64,000 bases of DNA, from assembly GCF_900446215.1 (NCBI RefSeq), contig NZ_UAQZ01000015.1, positions 248,001 through 312,000 of the forward strand. Reading direction: 5' to 3'. Within the stretch, counting starts at the first letter, position 1. Each line of letters opens with the position of its first letter. Below, in pieces: positions 18,464 through 26,781 of this stretch. The position numbers were made by a program, and so were the translations under genes. The notes under the pieces were generated by a model. The model was not told the DNA's origin. It worked only from the letters and a program-made list of their open reading frames with translations, and ran no database searches. The stretch is from Burkholderia cenocepacia. GTDB taxonomy: Bacteria > Pseudomonadota > Gammaproteobacteria > Burkholderiales > Burkholderiaceae.

Positions 18464-18486
18464 AATGCCGCGAGATCCGCGGCATT
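18464..18486 (-). terminator. Hairpin with T-run between ptsH and ptsI
   Basis: Arms AATGCCGCG and CGCGGCATT with a 5-base loop; on the minus strand the stem runs into a seven-T tract (18459-18465). It begins about 35 bp after the ptsH stop and lies about 140 bp upstream of the ptsI start. By sequence it is a good intrinsic terminator inside a gene set usually cotranscribed. Confidence 0.8.
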
Positions 18487-18519
18487 CTGACTGGAAACGG
18501 CAATGATTCCGCGTGGCGA

Positions 18520-18789
18520 TCACTGGCCTTCGCCGAACTTGTCGGCGATCAGCTTCAGCAGCGCGTCCATCGCTTCCCGCTCGTCGGGCCCTTCGGTTTC
18601 GATCGTCACGGTGCTGCCGATGCCGGCCGCCAGCATCATCACGCCCATGATGCTCTTCGCATTGATCTTGCGCCCGTTGCGTGTCATCCAGACTTCGGAC
18701 TGGAAGTTGCCGGCCAGTTGCGTAAGCTTGGCCGATGCGCGCGCATGGAGCCCCAATTTATTGACGATGGTGGTTTCTTGTTGAAGCAT
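18520..18789 (-). CDS. ptsH: PTS phosphocarrier protein HPr
   Basis: An 89-residue HPr. His15 in 'NKLGLHARAS' takes phosphate from enzyme I, and Ser46 in 'NAKSIMGVMML' is the site used by HPr kinase. It hands phosphate to the EIIA encoded just upstream (73 bp). In betaproteobacteria without a sugar permease nearby, this set usually has a regulatory role. Confidence 0.97.
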   Translation of the reverse strand: MLQQETTIVNKLGLHARASAKLTQLAGNFQSEVWMTRNGRKINAKSIMGVMMLAAGIGSTVTIETEGPDEREAMDALLKLIADKFGEGQ

Positions 18790-18862
18790 GATTCTCGGTC
18801 GGGTCGGTCTGGACCGCCGGCGGCACGCGTCGGCGGGTCGGTCTAAAACGGAAAACGGCGGC

Positions 18863-19333
18863 TCAGTGCGATTCGGTGCGCGGTTGCGGCTCCGGCGGAA
18901 TCGGCGCGCACTGGCCGCAGCCGGTTTCCGTCGGCGGCGGCGGCGTGCCGGACGACACCTCGTGGACGCCCTTCGCGCCGCCGGACAGCGCCTTGTCGAC
19001 CAGCTTGTCGAGCGGCACGGTGCGGTAGCAGACGGCTCGCACGAGCATCGGCAGGTTCACGCCGGCCAGCACGCGCACGTTGTCGAGCTTCGCGAGCTGG
19101 CCCGCGATGTTCGCGGGCGTCGCGCCGTACATGTCGGTCAGTACGACCACGCCGTTTTCTTCCCGCAGCCGCGCGAGTTCCGCGTGCGCAAACGCCATCA
19201 CCTGGGTCGGATCGCTGTCCGCCATCACGTCGATGCAGCCGATGCGGGCAGGTACGCCGCCGTAGATGTGCGCGATACAGTCCCGCAGCGCGGTGGCGAG
19301 CGGGGCGTGCGCGATGATCAGGATCCCGGCCAT
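18863..19333 (-). CDS. PTS EIIA component, mannose/fructose type
   Basis: A 156-residue protein with an EIIA-Man domain. The phosphorylated His9 is in 'ILIIAHAPLA', and 'VVVLTDMYGATPANIA' is the second active-site loop. The domain ends near residue 125; the last 30 residues form a Pro/Glu/Thr-rich tail containing CGQC, longer than usual. EIIB and EIIC genes are absent, so it probably acts in regulation. It is first in the EIIA-HPr-EI order. Confidence 0.92.
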   Translation of the reverse strand: MAGILIIAHAPLATALRDCIAHIYGGVPARIGCIDVMADSDPTQVMAFAHAELARLREENGVVVLTDMYGATPANIAGQLAKLDNVRVLAGVNLPMLVRAVCYRTVPLDKLVDKALSGGAKGVHEVSSGTPPPPTETGCGQCAPIPPEPQPRTESH

Positions 19334-19570
19334 GTCAGATCGCTCCCGGCCGCCCCTGGCGGGCCGATACCCCGCGGCGGGGCAATGAGCGTAGCGAGTG
19401 TGGGGAACGTTTCATGTTCAGCCTTGCAACAGTGTCGGCCCGACCGCCGGGCCTTCGGTGCGCCGATCACGGCACCGGGCGAGCGGGCATTGTAGCAGGC
19501 CGGTCAAGCTGCTCCGGCGACGGGGGACCTGCGCGGCCGCCGCCGGGGTTGCGCGGGAAACGGGTCGGGC

Positions 19571-20527
19571 CTACGCGGCCGCACGCTCCAGCGCGTCGAT
19601 GAACATCGCGGCGACGTCGAAACCCGTCTGCTCCATGATCTCGCGGAAGCACGTCGGGCTCGTGACGTTCACCTCGGTCAGCCAGTCGCCGATCGCGTCG
19701 AGCCCGACCAGCAGCAGCCCGCGCGATGCGAGCACGGGCCCGAGCGTGTCGGCGATCTCGCGGTCGCGGGCCGTCAGCGGCTGCGCGACGCCGAGCCCGC
19801 CCGCGGCGAGATTGCCGCGCACCTCGCTGCCCTGCGGAATCCGCGCGAGCGAATACGGCACCGGCTCGCCGCCGATCAGCAGGATGCGCTTGTCGCCGGC
19901 CTTGATCTCGGGAATGAACTTCTGCGCCATCACCGAGCGCGTGCCGTCGTGGCTCAGCATCTCGACGATCGAACCGAGGTTCATGCCGTCCGGCTTCACG
20001 CGGAACACGCCCATCCCGCCCATCCCGTCGAGCGGCTTCAGGATCACGTCGCCGTGCTCGGCGTGGAACGCGCGCAGCCGTTTCGCGTCGCGCGTGACGA
20101 GCGTCGGCGCGACGAACTGCGGAAACTCGCCGATCGCGAGCTTCTCCGAATGGTCGCGGATCGACTGCGCCTTGTTGAACACGCGTGCACCCGCGCGCTC
20201 GGCCAGCTCGAGCAGCCACGTCGACGTCACGTACTCCATGTCGAACGGCGGATCCTTGCGCATCAGCACCGCGCCGAACGATTCGAGACGGCGCGCGTCG
20301 ACCGGGCCCGCGTCGAACCAGGTGTCGCGATGCAGGTCGTCCAGCTCGCCGACGAACGTGATGCGCCGCACGTCGGCCTCGACGGCCGAGCCCGTCCACG
20401 CGAGGTGGCGCGGCTCGCACGCGTACACCGCATGCCCGCGCCGGGCGGCCTCCACCATCATCGCGTAGGTCGAATCCTTGTAGATCTTGAAATGCTCGAG
20501 CGGGTCGGCGATAAAAAGAATGTCCAT
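19571..20527 (-). CDS. gshB: Glutathione synthetase
   Basis: A 318-residue ATP-grasp enzyme. 'MDILFIADPLEHFKIYKDST' is the typical N-terminus; 'VILKPLDGMGGMGVFRV' is the ATP lysine and glycine loop, and 'EVNVTSPTCFREI' the metal-binding end. It joins gamma-glutamylcysteine and glycine. It lies 25 bp after gshA, forming a complete glutathione pathway in two adjacent genes. Confidence 0.98.
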   Translation of the reverse strand: MDILFIADPLEHFKIYKDSTYAMMVEAARRGHAVYACEPRHLAWTGSAVEADVRRITFVGELDDLHRDTWFDAGPVDARRLESFGAVLMRKDPPFDMEYVTSTWLLELAERAGARVFNKAQSIRDHSEKLAIGEFPQFVAPTLVTRDAKRLRAFHAEHGDVILKPLDGMGGMGVFRVKPDGMNLGSIVEMLSHDGTRSVMAQKFIPEIKAGDKRILLIGGEPVPYSLARIPQGSEVRGNLAAGGLGVAQPLTARDREIADTLGPVLASRGLLLVGLDAIGDWLTEVNVTSPTCFREIMEQTGFDVAAMFIDALERAAA

Positions 20528-20552
20528 GCGGGTCCTGTACGTAGCGAAGCCG

Positions 20553-21842
20553 TTACACCTGGATGGCTTCGGGATCGGTCTTTTCCAGTTCGATCGACGA
20601 CGCGATCAGCGACAGCCGCGCGACGACGCCGTACATGTAGAAACGGTTCGGCGGCGCGGCGCCCGGCTTGGCGCCTGCATCCGGCAGCGCGGTGTGCTCG
20701 AAGCCGAGCGGCACGTAGTGCATGCCCGGCGCGTTCAGGTTCTGGTCGCGCTCGCGGCCGCCGTGCGTGCGGTAGAAGCCGCCGACCACGTAGCGGTCGA
20801 TCATGTAGACGACCGGCTCGGCCACTTCGTCGCCGACGCGCTCGAACGTGTAGACGCCTTCCTGCACGATCACGTCGCGCACCGCGAGGCCGGCCTTCGA
20901 TTCGGCCATCTGCGCGCGCTCGGCCTTCGTCATGCGGCCGATCTCGGCCGCGTCGTGCACGGTCATCACGCCCCGGCCGGCGGTGCCCGCGTCGGCCTTC
21001 ACGACGACGTACGGCTTCTCGCTGATCCCGTATTCGCGATACTTGCGCGCGATCTTCTTCAGCACGCCGTCGATCGCGTCGGCGAGCGCCTGCTCGCCTT
21101 CATGCGCCTGCCAGTCGACGCCTTCCACGTGCGCGAAATACGGATTCACCATCCACGGATCGACGCCGACCATCTTCGCGAACTTCTTCGCGACGTCGTC
21201 GTAGCACGAGAAATGCGTCGACTTGCGGCGCACGGCCCAGCCTGCGTGCAGCGGCGGCAGCAGGTACTGCTCGTGCAGGTTTTCCAGCACGGCCGGGATG
21301 CCGGCCGACAGGTCGTTGTTCAGCAGGATCGAGCACGGATCGAAATTCTTCAGGCCGAGGCGGCGCTGCGAACGCTCGAGCGGTTCGAGCACGATCTTCT
21401 GGCCGTCGGCCAGCGTGATCGGCGTCATGTCGGTGATGCTCGGGTCGAGCGAGCCGAAGCGCACGTTCAGGCCGGCCTGGCGCATGATCGTCGCGAGGCG
21501 CGCGACGTTTTCCAGGTAGAACGCGTTGCGGGTCGGCAGCTCGGGAATCACGAGCAGATTCTTCGCGTCCGGGCAGATTTTCTCGATCGCGGCCATCGCG
21601 GCCTGCACGGCGAGCGGCAGCACTTCGGACGGCAAATTGTTGAATGCGCCGGGAAACAGGTTCGCGTCGACGGGCGCCAGCTTGAAGCCGGCATTGCGCA
21701 GGTCCACCGAACAATAGAACGGCGGGGTGTGTTCCTGCCATTCGAGCCTGAACCAGCGTTCGATCGCAGGCGTCGCGTCGAGGATCTTCTGCTCGAGTTC
21801 GAGCAGCGGACCGTTCAACGCGGTAACGAGGTGGGGAACCAT
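20553..21842 (-). CDS. gshA: Glutamate-cysteine ligase, proteobacterial GshA type 2
   Basis: A 429-residue protein of the less common GshA family found in betaproteobacteria, unrelated in length and sequence to E. coli GshA. It has 'VVKADAGTAGRGVMTVHD', an ATP-grasp-like glycine loop, and 'MIDRYVVGGFYRTH'. It makes gamma-glutamylcysteine, the first step to glutathione. The assignment rests on family likeness and on coupling with gshB. Confidence 0.93.
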   Translation of the reverse strand: MVPHLVTALNGPLLELEQKILDATPAIERWFRLEWQEHTPPFYCSVDLRNAGFKLAPVDANLFPGAFNNLPSEVLPLAVQAAMAAIEKICPDAKNLLVIPELPTRNAFYLENVARLATIMRQAGLNVRFGSLDPSITDMTPITLADGQKIVLEPLERSQRRLGLKNFDPCSILLNNDLSAGIPAVLENLHEQYLLPPLHAGWAVRRKSTHFSCYDDVAKKFAKMVGVDPWMVNPYFAHVEGVDWQAHEGEQALADAIDGVLKKIARKYREYGISEKPYVVVKADAGTAGRGVMTVHDAAEIGRMTKAERAQMAESKAGLAVRDVIVQEGVYTFERVGDEVAEPVVYMIDRYVVGGFYRTHGGRERDQNLNAPGMHYVPLGFEHTALPDAGAKPGAAPPNRFYMYGVVARLSLIASSIELEKTDPEAIQV

Positions 21843-22000
21843 GAATCACTCGCGAGCGGGAGAATGAAGATTGTAGAGCAATTGCCTTGCCCATTTGGGG
21901 ATTGTTCCCGGCTTCGCAAGGATATCGAGGAACTTTTCGGCTATTGACCCGATAGAGTGAAGGGTTATCCGCTACGGCAGCGGGTGGCAGGAGAAAAAAA

Positions 22001-22019
22001 GCCCGCCGGGTAGGCGGGC
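22001..22019 (-). terminator. Terminator of the glnK-amtB operon
   Basis: Arms GCCCGCC and GGCGGGC with loop GGGTA. On the minus strand the stem is followed by seven Ts (21994-22000). It lies 66 bp after the amtB stop and before gshA. Confidence 0.85.
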
Positions 22020-22085
22020 CGAAGTCGCTGCGCTCATTCGGGGCGGGCGCCGTCGTCGCGGCGGCCCGCCGTTGATTCGTGTGAC

Positions 22086-23597
22086 TTATTCCACGTGCTC
22101 GCCGTGCAGGATCACGTCGAGACCTTCGCGCTCTTCCTCTTCGGTCACGCGCAGGCCGATCGTCAGGTCGATCAGCTTCAGCAGCACGAAGCTCAGCACG
22201 CCGCTGTAGACCAGCGTGATCAGCACGCCCTTGGCCTGCAGCAGCAGGCTGCCGTCGAAGCCGCCGATGTCCTTGACCGCGAATACGCCCGTTAGCAGCG
22301 CGCCGAGAATCCCGCCGATGCCGTGCACGCCGAACGCGTCGAGCGAATCGTCGTAGCCGAGCTTGGACTTGAGCCAGGTTGCCGACCAGAAGCAGACGAC
22401 GCCCGCCGCGATACCGATCACCAGTGCGCCCGCCACGCCGACGAAACCGGCGGCCGGCGTGATCGCCACGAGACCCGCGACCGCGCCCGACACGATGCCG
22501 AGCACCGACGGCTTGCCCTTCGCGATCCACTCGGCAAACATCCAGCCGAGCGCCGCGCAGGCGGTCGCCACTTGCGTGGTCAGCATCGCGAAGCCGGCAC
22601 GGCCATCGGCCGCGACCGCGGAGCCCGCGTTGAAGCCGAACCAGCCGACCCACAGCATCGAGCCGCCGATCATCGTCAGCACCAGGTTGTGCGGCGCCAT
22701 CGATTCACGGCCGTAGCCGACGCGCTTGCCGAGCACGAGGCACGACACGAGGCCCGCGATACCGGCGTTGATGTGCACCACCGTGCCGCCCGCGAAGTCG
22801 AGCACGCCGTCGGCCGACAGCCAGCCGGTCGGCTCCCACACCATGTGCGCGATCGGCACGTAGACGATCAGCGACCAGAGCGTCATGAACACGAGCATCG
22901 CCGAGAACTTCATCCGGTCGGCGAACGCGCCGCAGATCAGCGCCGGCGTGATGATCGCGAACGTCATCTGGTAGACGAAGTAGACCGATTCCGGAATCGT
23001 CGTCGCGAGATGGCTGACCGTCAGCGTCGTCGCCTTGTCGCCCTTGATGTAGTTCATGCCGTGCAGGAACGCGCGCGACAGGCCGCCGATGAAGCCGTTG
23101 CCCGGCGTGAACGCGAGGCTGTAGCCGACCACCGTCCACAGCACCGTGATCACCGCGGTGATCGCGAAGCTCTGCATCACGGTCGCGAGCACGTTCTTCT
23201 TGCGGACCATGCCCGCGTAGAACAGCGCGAGGCCCGGGATCGTCATGAACAGCACGAGCGCGGTCGACGTCAGCATCCACGCGGTGTCGCCCGCGCTGAT
23301 CTTCGACGAATCGACCGAGAACGGGGCGGTGGGCGCGGCCGGGGCGGCCGGCGCGGACGCGGCGGCGGCAGCCGATGCGTCGGTCGCGCCCGAAGCCGGT
23401 GCGGCCGCAGCGGCGGTGGCGGATGCGTCGGCGCTCGGCGCCGAAGCGGCCGGTGCGGCGGCAGCCGATGCGTCGGAAGCGGTGGCGGCAGGCGCGGAAC
23501 CGGCCGCGGCGGACGCCGCGTCGTCCGCGAGCGCGGAGCCGACGCCGGCCGCGATCAGCGAGCCGGCCATCAGCAGGGACATCAGAAGTTTGCGCAT
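22086..23597 (-). CDS. amtB: Ammonium transporter
   Basis: A 503-residue Amt family channel. After a signal peptide (residues 1-24) comes an unusual stretch of about 70 residues, almost only Ala, Ser, Pro, Asp and Thr, then the normal core with about 11 helices. 'DTAWMLTSTALVLFM' and 'GTVVHINAGIAGLV' (conserved pore His) are typical. It conducts ammonium and is gated by GlnK, encoded 37 bp upstream. The core alone matches usual AmtB size. Confidence 0.96.
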   Translation of the reverse strand: MRKLLMSLLMAGSLIAAGVGSALADDAASAAAGSAPAATASDASAAAAPAASAPSADASATAAAAAPASGATDASAAAAASAPAAPAAPTAPFSVDSSKISAGDTAWMLTSTALVLFMTIPGLALFYAGMVRKKNVLATVMQSFAITAVITVLWTVVGYSLAFTPGNGFIGGLSRAFLHGMNYIKGDKATTLTVSHLATTIPESVYFVYQMTFAIITPALICGAFADRMKFSAMLVFMTLWSLIVYVPIAHMVWEPTGWLSADGVLDFAGGTVVHINAGIAGLVSCLVLGKRVGYGRESMAPHNLVLTMIGGSMLWVGWFGFNAGSAVAADGRAGFAMLTTQVATACAALGWMFAEWIAKGKPSVLGIVSGAVAGLVAITPAAGFVGVAGALVIGIAAGVVCFWSATWLKSKLGYDDSLDAFGVHGIGGILGALLTGVFAVKDIGGFDGSLLLQAKGVLITLVYSGVLSFVLLKLIDLTIGLRVTEEEEREGLDVILHGEHVE

Positions 23598-23634
23598 CTT
23601 GGGTTTCCTCTTGTCGCTTGTCTTGTGTGTTCTG

Positions 23635-24171
<537 letters not shown>

Positions 24172-24296
24172 CTAGAGTGCACGCACGTCCCGGATCGCCG
24201 GGCCATTCACCCATGCGGGCGCCATGCCCGGAATTCGCGCCCCGCGCGCACCATTTCCGGTCATGCGTGCATCATGGGCACGTACGCAACTGAAGA

Positions 24297-24313
24297 TGCA
24301 CATTTTTTGTGCA
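24297..24313. promoter_or_regulatory. NtrC-like binding site
   Basis: TGCACATTTTTTGTGCA is a 17-bp palindrome matching the TGCAC-N7-GTGCA layout of NtrC enhancer sites, with an AT-rich core as in the consensus. It lies about 250 bp upstream of the glnK sigma-54 promoter and ends 15 bp before the ubiK ATG, overlapping its leader. NtrC enhancers can act at this distance. Only one clear site is visible. Confidence 0.6.
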
Positions 24314-24328
24314 AGGAAGGGAAATCAC

Positions 24329-24580
24329 ATGAAGCAACCCAGCGACGTTTTCAACGATCTGCAGTCGCGCGTCAGCGATTTGCTGAAAAACTCGCCGGCC
24401 AAGGACGTCGAGCGCAACGTAAAGGCCATGCTGTCGCAAGGCTTCTCGAAGCTCGATCTCGTCACGCGCGAGGAATTCGACACCCAGGCACAGGTGCTCG
24501 CCCGCACCCGCGTGCGCCTCGAGGAACTCGAAAAGCGCGTCGCGGAACTCGAGCAGAAGCTCGCCGCCCCGCAGGCCTGA
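24329..24580 (+). CDS. ubiK: Ubiquinone biosynthesis accessory factor UbiK
   Basis: An 83-residue protein of the BMFP/YqiC family. The N-terminal half ('MKQPSDVFNDLQSRVSDLL') is an amphipathic helix and the C-terminal half ('VLARTRVRLEELEKRVAELE') a coiled coil for trimer formation. UbiK works with UbiJ in the soluble ubiquinone-synthesis complex. AAGGAAGG lies 8 nt before the ATG. The leader contains the NtrC-like palindrome. Confidence 0.92.
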   Translation: MKQPSDVFNDLQSRVSDLLKNSPAKDVERNVKAMLSQGFSKLDLVTREEFDTQAQVLARTRVRLEELEKRVAELEQKLAAPQA

Positions 24581-24603
24581 CGCCCCACCCGGCCAAACGG
24601 TCC

Positions 24604-24634
24604 GGGCGCGGGCCGCCTCGTGCGGCCCGCGCCC
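24604..24634 (+). terminator. GC-rich hairpin after ubiK
   Basis: A perfect 13-bp stem (GGGCGCGGGCCGC with its complement) with loop CTCGT, 23 bp after the ubiK stop. No T-run follows, so termination here is uncertain. Confidence 0.45.
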
Positions 24635-24667
24635 CCACCCCCGAAGCCGGTCCCGCTCTTCGTCGTC

Positions 24668-24723
24668 CGTCGTTCTTCGCAGCACCCTCCGCTCTTCGCA
24701 GTCCATCGCTCTTCGCAGTACGT
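24668..24723. repeat. Three imperfect direct repeats before comM
   Basis: The motif G(C/T)TCTTCGCAG occurs three times in succession, separated by 8-11 bases, in the gap between ubiK and comM. It is pyrimidine-rich on this strand. Too few and too short for a CRISPR array; role unknown. Confidence 0.5.
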
Positions 24724-24844
24724 CGTTCCGCAACACCTCGTTCTTTCCCCCGCGCCACGCCGGCAAGCGCGCACCCGATTCCTCCGATTCCCGCGGCATG
24801 CGGCCCCGAACGGCCGTCGTCCGCCCGTTCACAGGAGCCTCGCC

Positions 24845-26449
24845 ATGTCGCTCGCCGTGGTGCGCAGTCGCGCGCCCGCCTCCGGCCGCGCGCCGGACGT
24901 CACCGTCGAAGTCCATCTCGCCAACGGATTGCCGTCGTTCTCGATCGTCGGGCTGCCCGATCTCGAAGTCCGCGAAAGCCGCGAGCGCGTGCGCGCCGCG
25001 CTGCAGAACTGCGGATTCGAATTCCCGGTACGCCGCATCACCGTCAATCTCGCGCCGGCCGACCTGCCGAAGGAATCGGGCCGCTTCGACCTGCCGATCG
25101 CGCTCGGCATCCTCGCCGCGAACGGCCAGATCCCGGCCGACGCGCTGGCCGGCCGCGAATTCGCGGGGGAACTGTCGCTGACGGGCACACTGCGGTCGAT
25201 GCGCGGCGCGTTCGCGATGGCGTGCGGCGCCGCGCGGGACTGGCGTGCGGCGGAATCCGGCGCGGGCCTCGCCGGCGGCCCGGGCCCGGATTCCGGCGCC
25301 GCGCGCGATTCCGTCGCGACCTCGCGACCGCCCGAGCTGTACCTGCCGCTCGACAGCGCCGCCGAGGCCGCGCTCGTGCCGGGCGTGACCGTGTTCGGTG
25401 CGCGCGACCTGCCCGCGCTGTGCGCGCACCTCGCGGATGCGCCGGACGGGCGGCTCGCGCCGGTCGCGGCGCCCTGTCTCGACGGCCTGCCGGCGCCCGC
25501 CGCGCCCGACCTCGCGGACGTCGTCGGCCAGCGCGGCGCCCGGCGCGCGCTGGAAGTCGCGGCCGCGGGCGGCCATCACATGCTGATGGTCGGGCCGCCC
25601 GGCGCCGGCAAGTCGATGCTGGCCGCGCGGCTGGCCGGGCTCCTGCCGCCGCTGACCGACGACGAGGCGCTGACCTCGGCCGCGCTGCTGTCCGCGAGCC
25701 GGCTCGGCTTCTCGCCCGCGCAGTGGCGCCGCCGGCCGTTCCGCGCGCCGCATCACTCGTCGAGCGCCGCCGCGCTGGTGGGCGGCCGCAATCCGCCGCA
25801 GCCGGGCGAAATCACGCTCGCGCATCTCGGCGTGCTGTTTCTCGACGAACTTCCGGAATTCGACCGGCACGTGCTGGAAATGCTGCGCGAGCCGCTGGAA
25901 GCCGGCCGCATCACGATCTCGCGCGCGGCCCAGCAGGCCGACTTCCCCGCCGCGTGCCAGTTGATCGCCGCGATGAACCCGTGCCCGTGCGGCTGGCACG
26001 GCGATCCGTCCGGGCGCTGCCGCTGCTCGCCGGACGTGGCCGCCCGCTATCTGCGCAAGCTGTCGGGGCCGCTGCTCGACCGCATCGACATCCAGATCGA
26101 CCTGCCCGCGCTGTCGCCGGCGGAACTCGCGACCCGCGCGACGGCACCCGGCGAGCCGAGCGCGGCGGTGGCCGCCCGGGTCGCCCAGGCGCGGGCGCTG
26201 CAGCTCGATCGGCAAGGCAAGACGAATCACATGCTGAGCGGCCGCGAAACCGACGACCTGTGCCGGCCGACCGACGAAGGCGAGCGGCTGCTGCGCGAGG
26301 CCGGCGAGCGCTTCGGCTGGTCGGCGCGCGCGTATTTCCGCGTGCTGAAAGTCGCGCGGACGATCGCCGACCTGGCCGGCGACCCGCTGCCGACGGCCGC
26401 GCAGATCGCCGAGGCGATCCGCTACCGGCGCGCGCTGACGGCGCTGTGA
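24845..26449 (+). CDS. comM: YifB/ComM family magnesium chelatase-like AAA+ ATPase
   Basis: A 534-residue protein in three parts: an N-terminal ChlI/Lon-like domain ('MSLAVVRSRAP' to about residue 190), a AAA+ domain with Walker A 'GPPGAGKS' and 'LFLDELPEF', a 'AMNPCPCGWHGD' zinc-like motif, and a C-terminal ChlI domain. ComM is a hexameric helicase for branch migration in natural transformation. AGGAG precedes the ATG at 24845. An insertion rich in Gly/Ala/Asp (about residues 135-160) makes it slightly longer than usual. Confidence 0.93.
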   Translation: MSLAVVRSRAPASGRAPDVTVEVHLANGLPSFSIVGLPDLEVRESRERVRAALQNCGFEFPVRRITVNLAPADLPKESGRFDLPIALGILAANGQIPADALAGREFAGELSLTGTLRSMRGAFAMACGAARDWRAAESGAGLAGGPGPDSGAARDSVATSRPPELYLPLDSAAEAALVPGVTVFGARDLPALCAHLADAPDGRLAPVAAPCLDGLPAPAAPDLADVVGQRGARRALEVAAAGGHHMLMVGPPGAGKSMLAARLAGLLPPLTDDEALTSAALLSASRLGFSPAQWRRRPFRAPHHSSSAAALVGGRNPPQPGEITLAHLGVLFLDELPEFDRHVLEMLREPLEAGRITISRAAQQADFPAACQLIAAMNPCPCGWHGDPSGRCRCSPDVAARYLRKLSGPLLDRIDIQIDLPALSPAELATRATAPGEPSAAVAARVAQARALQLDRQGKTNHMLSGRETDDLCRPTDEGERLLREAGERFGWSARAYFRVLKVARTIADLAGDPLPTAAQIAEAIRYRRALTAL

Positions 26450-26488
26450 GCGCGCTGGGAGGACAAAATCAGGCTGTCAAGACTTGAC

Positions 26489-26497
26489 TTATGCACA
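26489..26497 (+). promoter_or_regulatory. DnaA box, perfect match
   Basis: TTATGCACA fits the DnaA-box consensus TTATNCACA at every position. It directly follows the 13-bp palindrome at 26476-26488. Confidence 0.6.
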
Positions 26498-26664
26498 ATT
26501 TCGCGAATCCGGCCCCGGTTCGCGACTCGCCGCGGCCTTTGCCGGACGGAATTCGTATCCCATTGTTTTGATTGATTTTTCTCAAAGGGCGTACGGACGG
26601 CCAAACGGGCCGGAAGGCCGTCCGGCGCGGCTCTGCGGGAAATGCGCGCGACTTTTCAACAAAG

Positions 26665-26673
26665 TTATCCACA
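26665..26673 (+). promoter_or_regulatory. DnaA box, perfect match
   Basis: TTATCCACA is the strongest form of the DnaA box. It is separated by five bases from an inverted near-copy at 26679-26687. Confidence 0.65.
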
Positions 26674-26678
26674 TGCGC

Positions 26679-26687
26679 TGTGGATAG
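26679..26687 (-). promoter_or_regulatory. DnaA box, one mismatch, inverted
   Basis: TGTGGATAG on the plus strand reads CTATCCACA on the minus strand, one base away from the consensus. It forms an inverted pair with the box at 26665. Confidence 0.5.
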
Positions 26688-26781
26688 CCGAAAAACCCTC
26701 GCAAAATCCGGCGATTAGCGTCGAAAGCTGCGAACGAACTTTCAGTTGTCACAGTGTGTCCGGGCGCCGCGCCGGCCGTCG

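Larger units (their letters stand above)
26450..26781. other. AT-richer gap with DnaA boxes downstream of comM
   Basis: This 332-bp gap has no convincing gene. It is distinctly AT-richer than its surroundings around 26540-26590 (a run reading GTTTTGATTGATTTTTCTC). It holds a 13-bp palindrome GTCAAGACTTGAC (26476-26488) that abuts a perfect DnaA box, and a second box pair near 26665-26687. The comM and lipoprotein genes converge here. Confidence 0.6.

Noticed and set aside
24274-24290. GGGCACGTACGCAACT as a second sigma-54 promoter, facing ubiK
   Set aside because: The -24 part fits but the -12 TTGC does not; it reads GCAAC instead.
24668-24723. Repeats that could suggest a CRISPR array
   Set aside because: Only three 11-base copies with 8-11 base gaps, and no cas genes nearby.
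26450-26781. Full chromosomal origin (oriC)
   Set aside because: DnaA boxes are few, and dnaA, dnaN, gyrB, gidA or parAB are not present in the window. It is kept only as a DnaA-box cluster.
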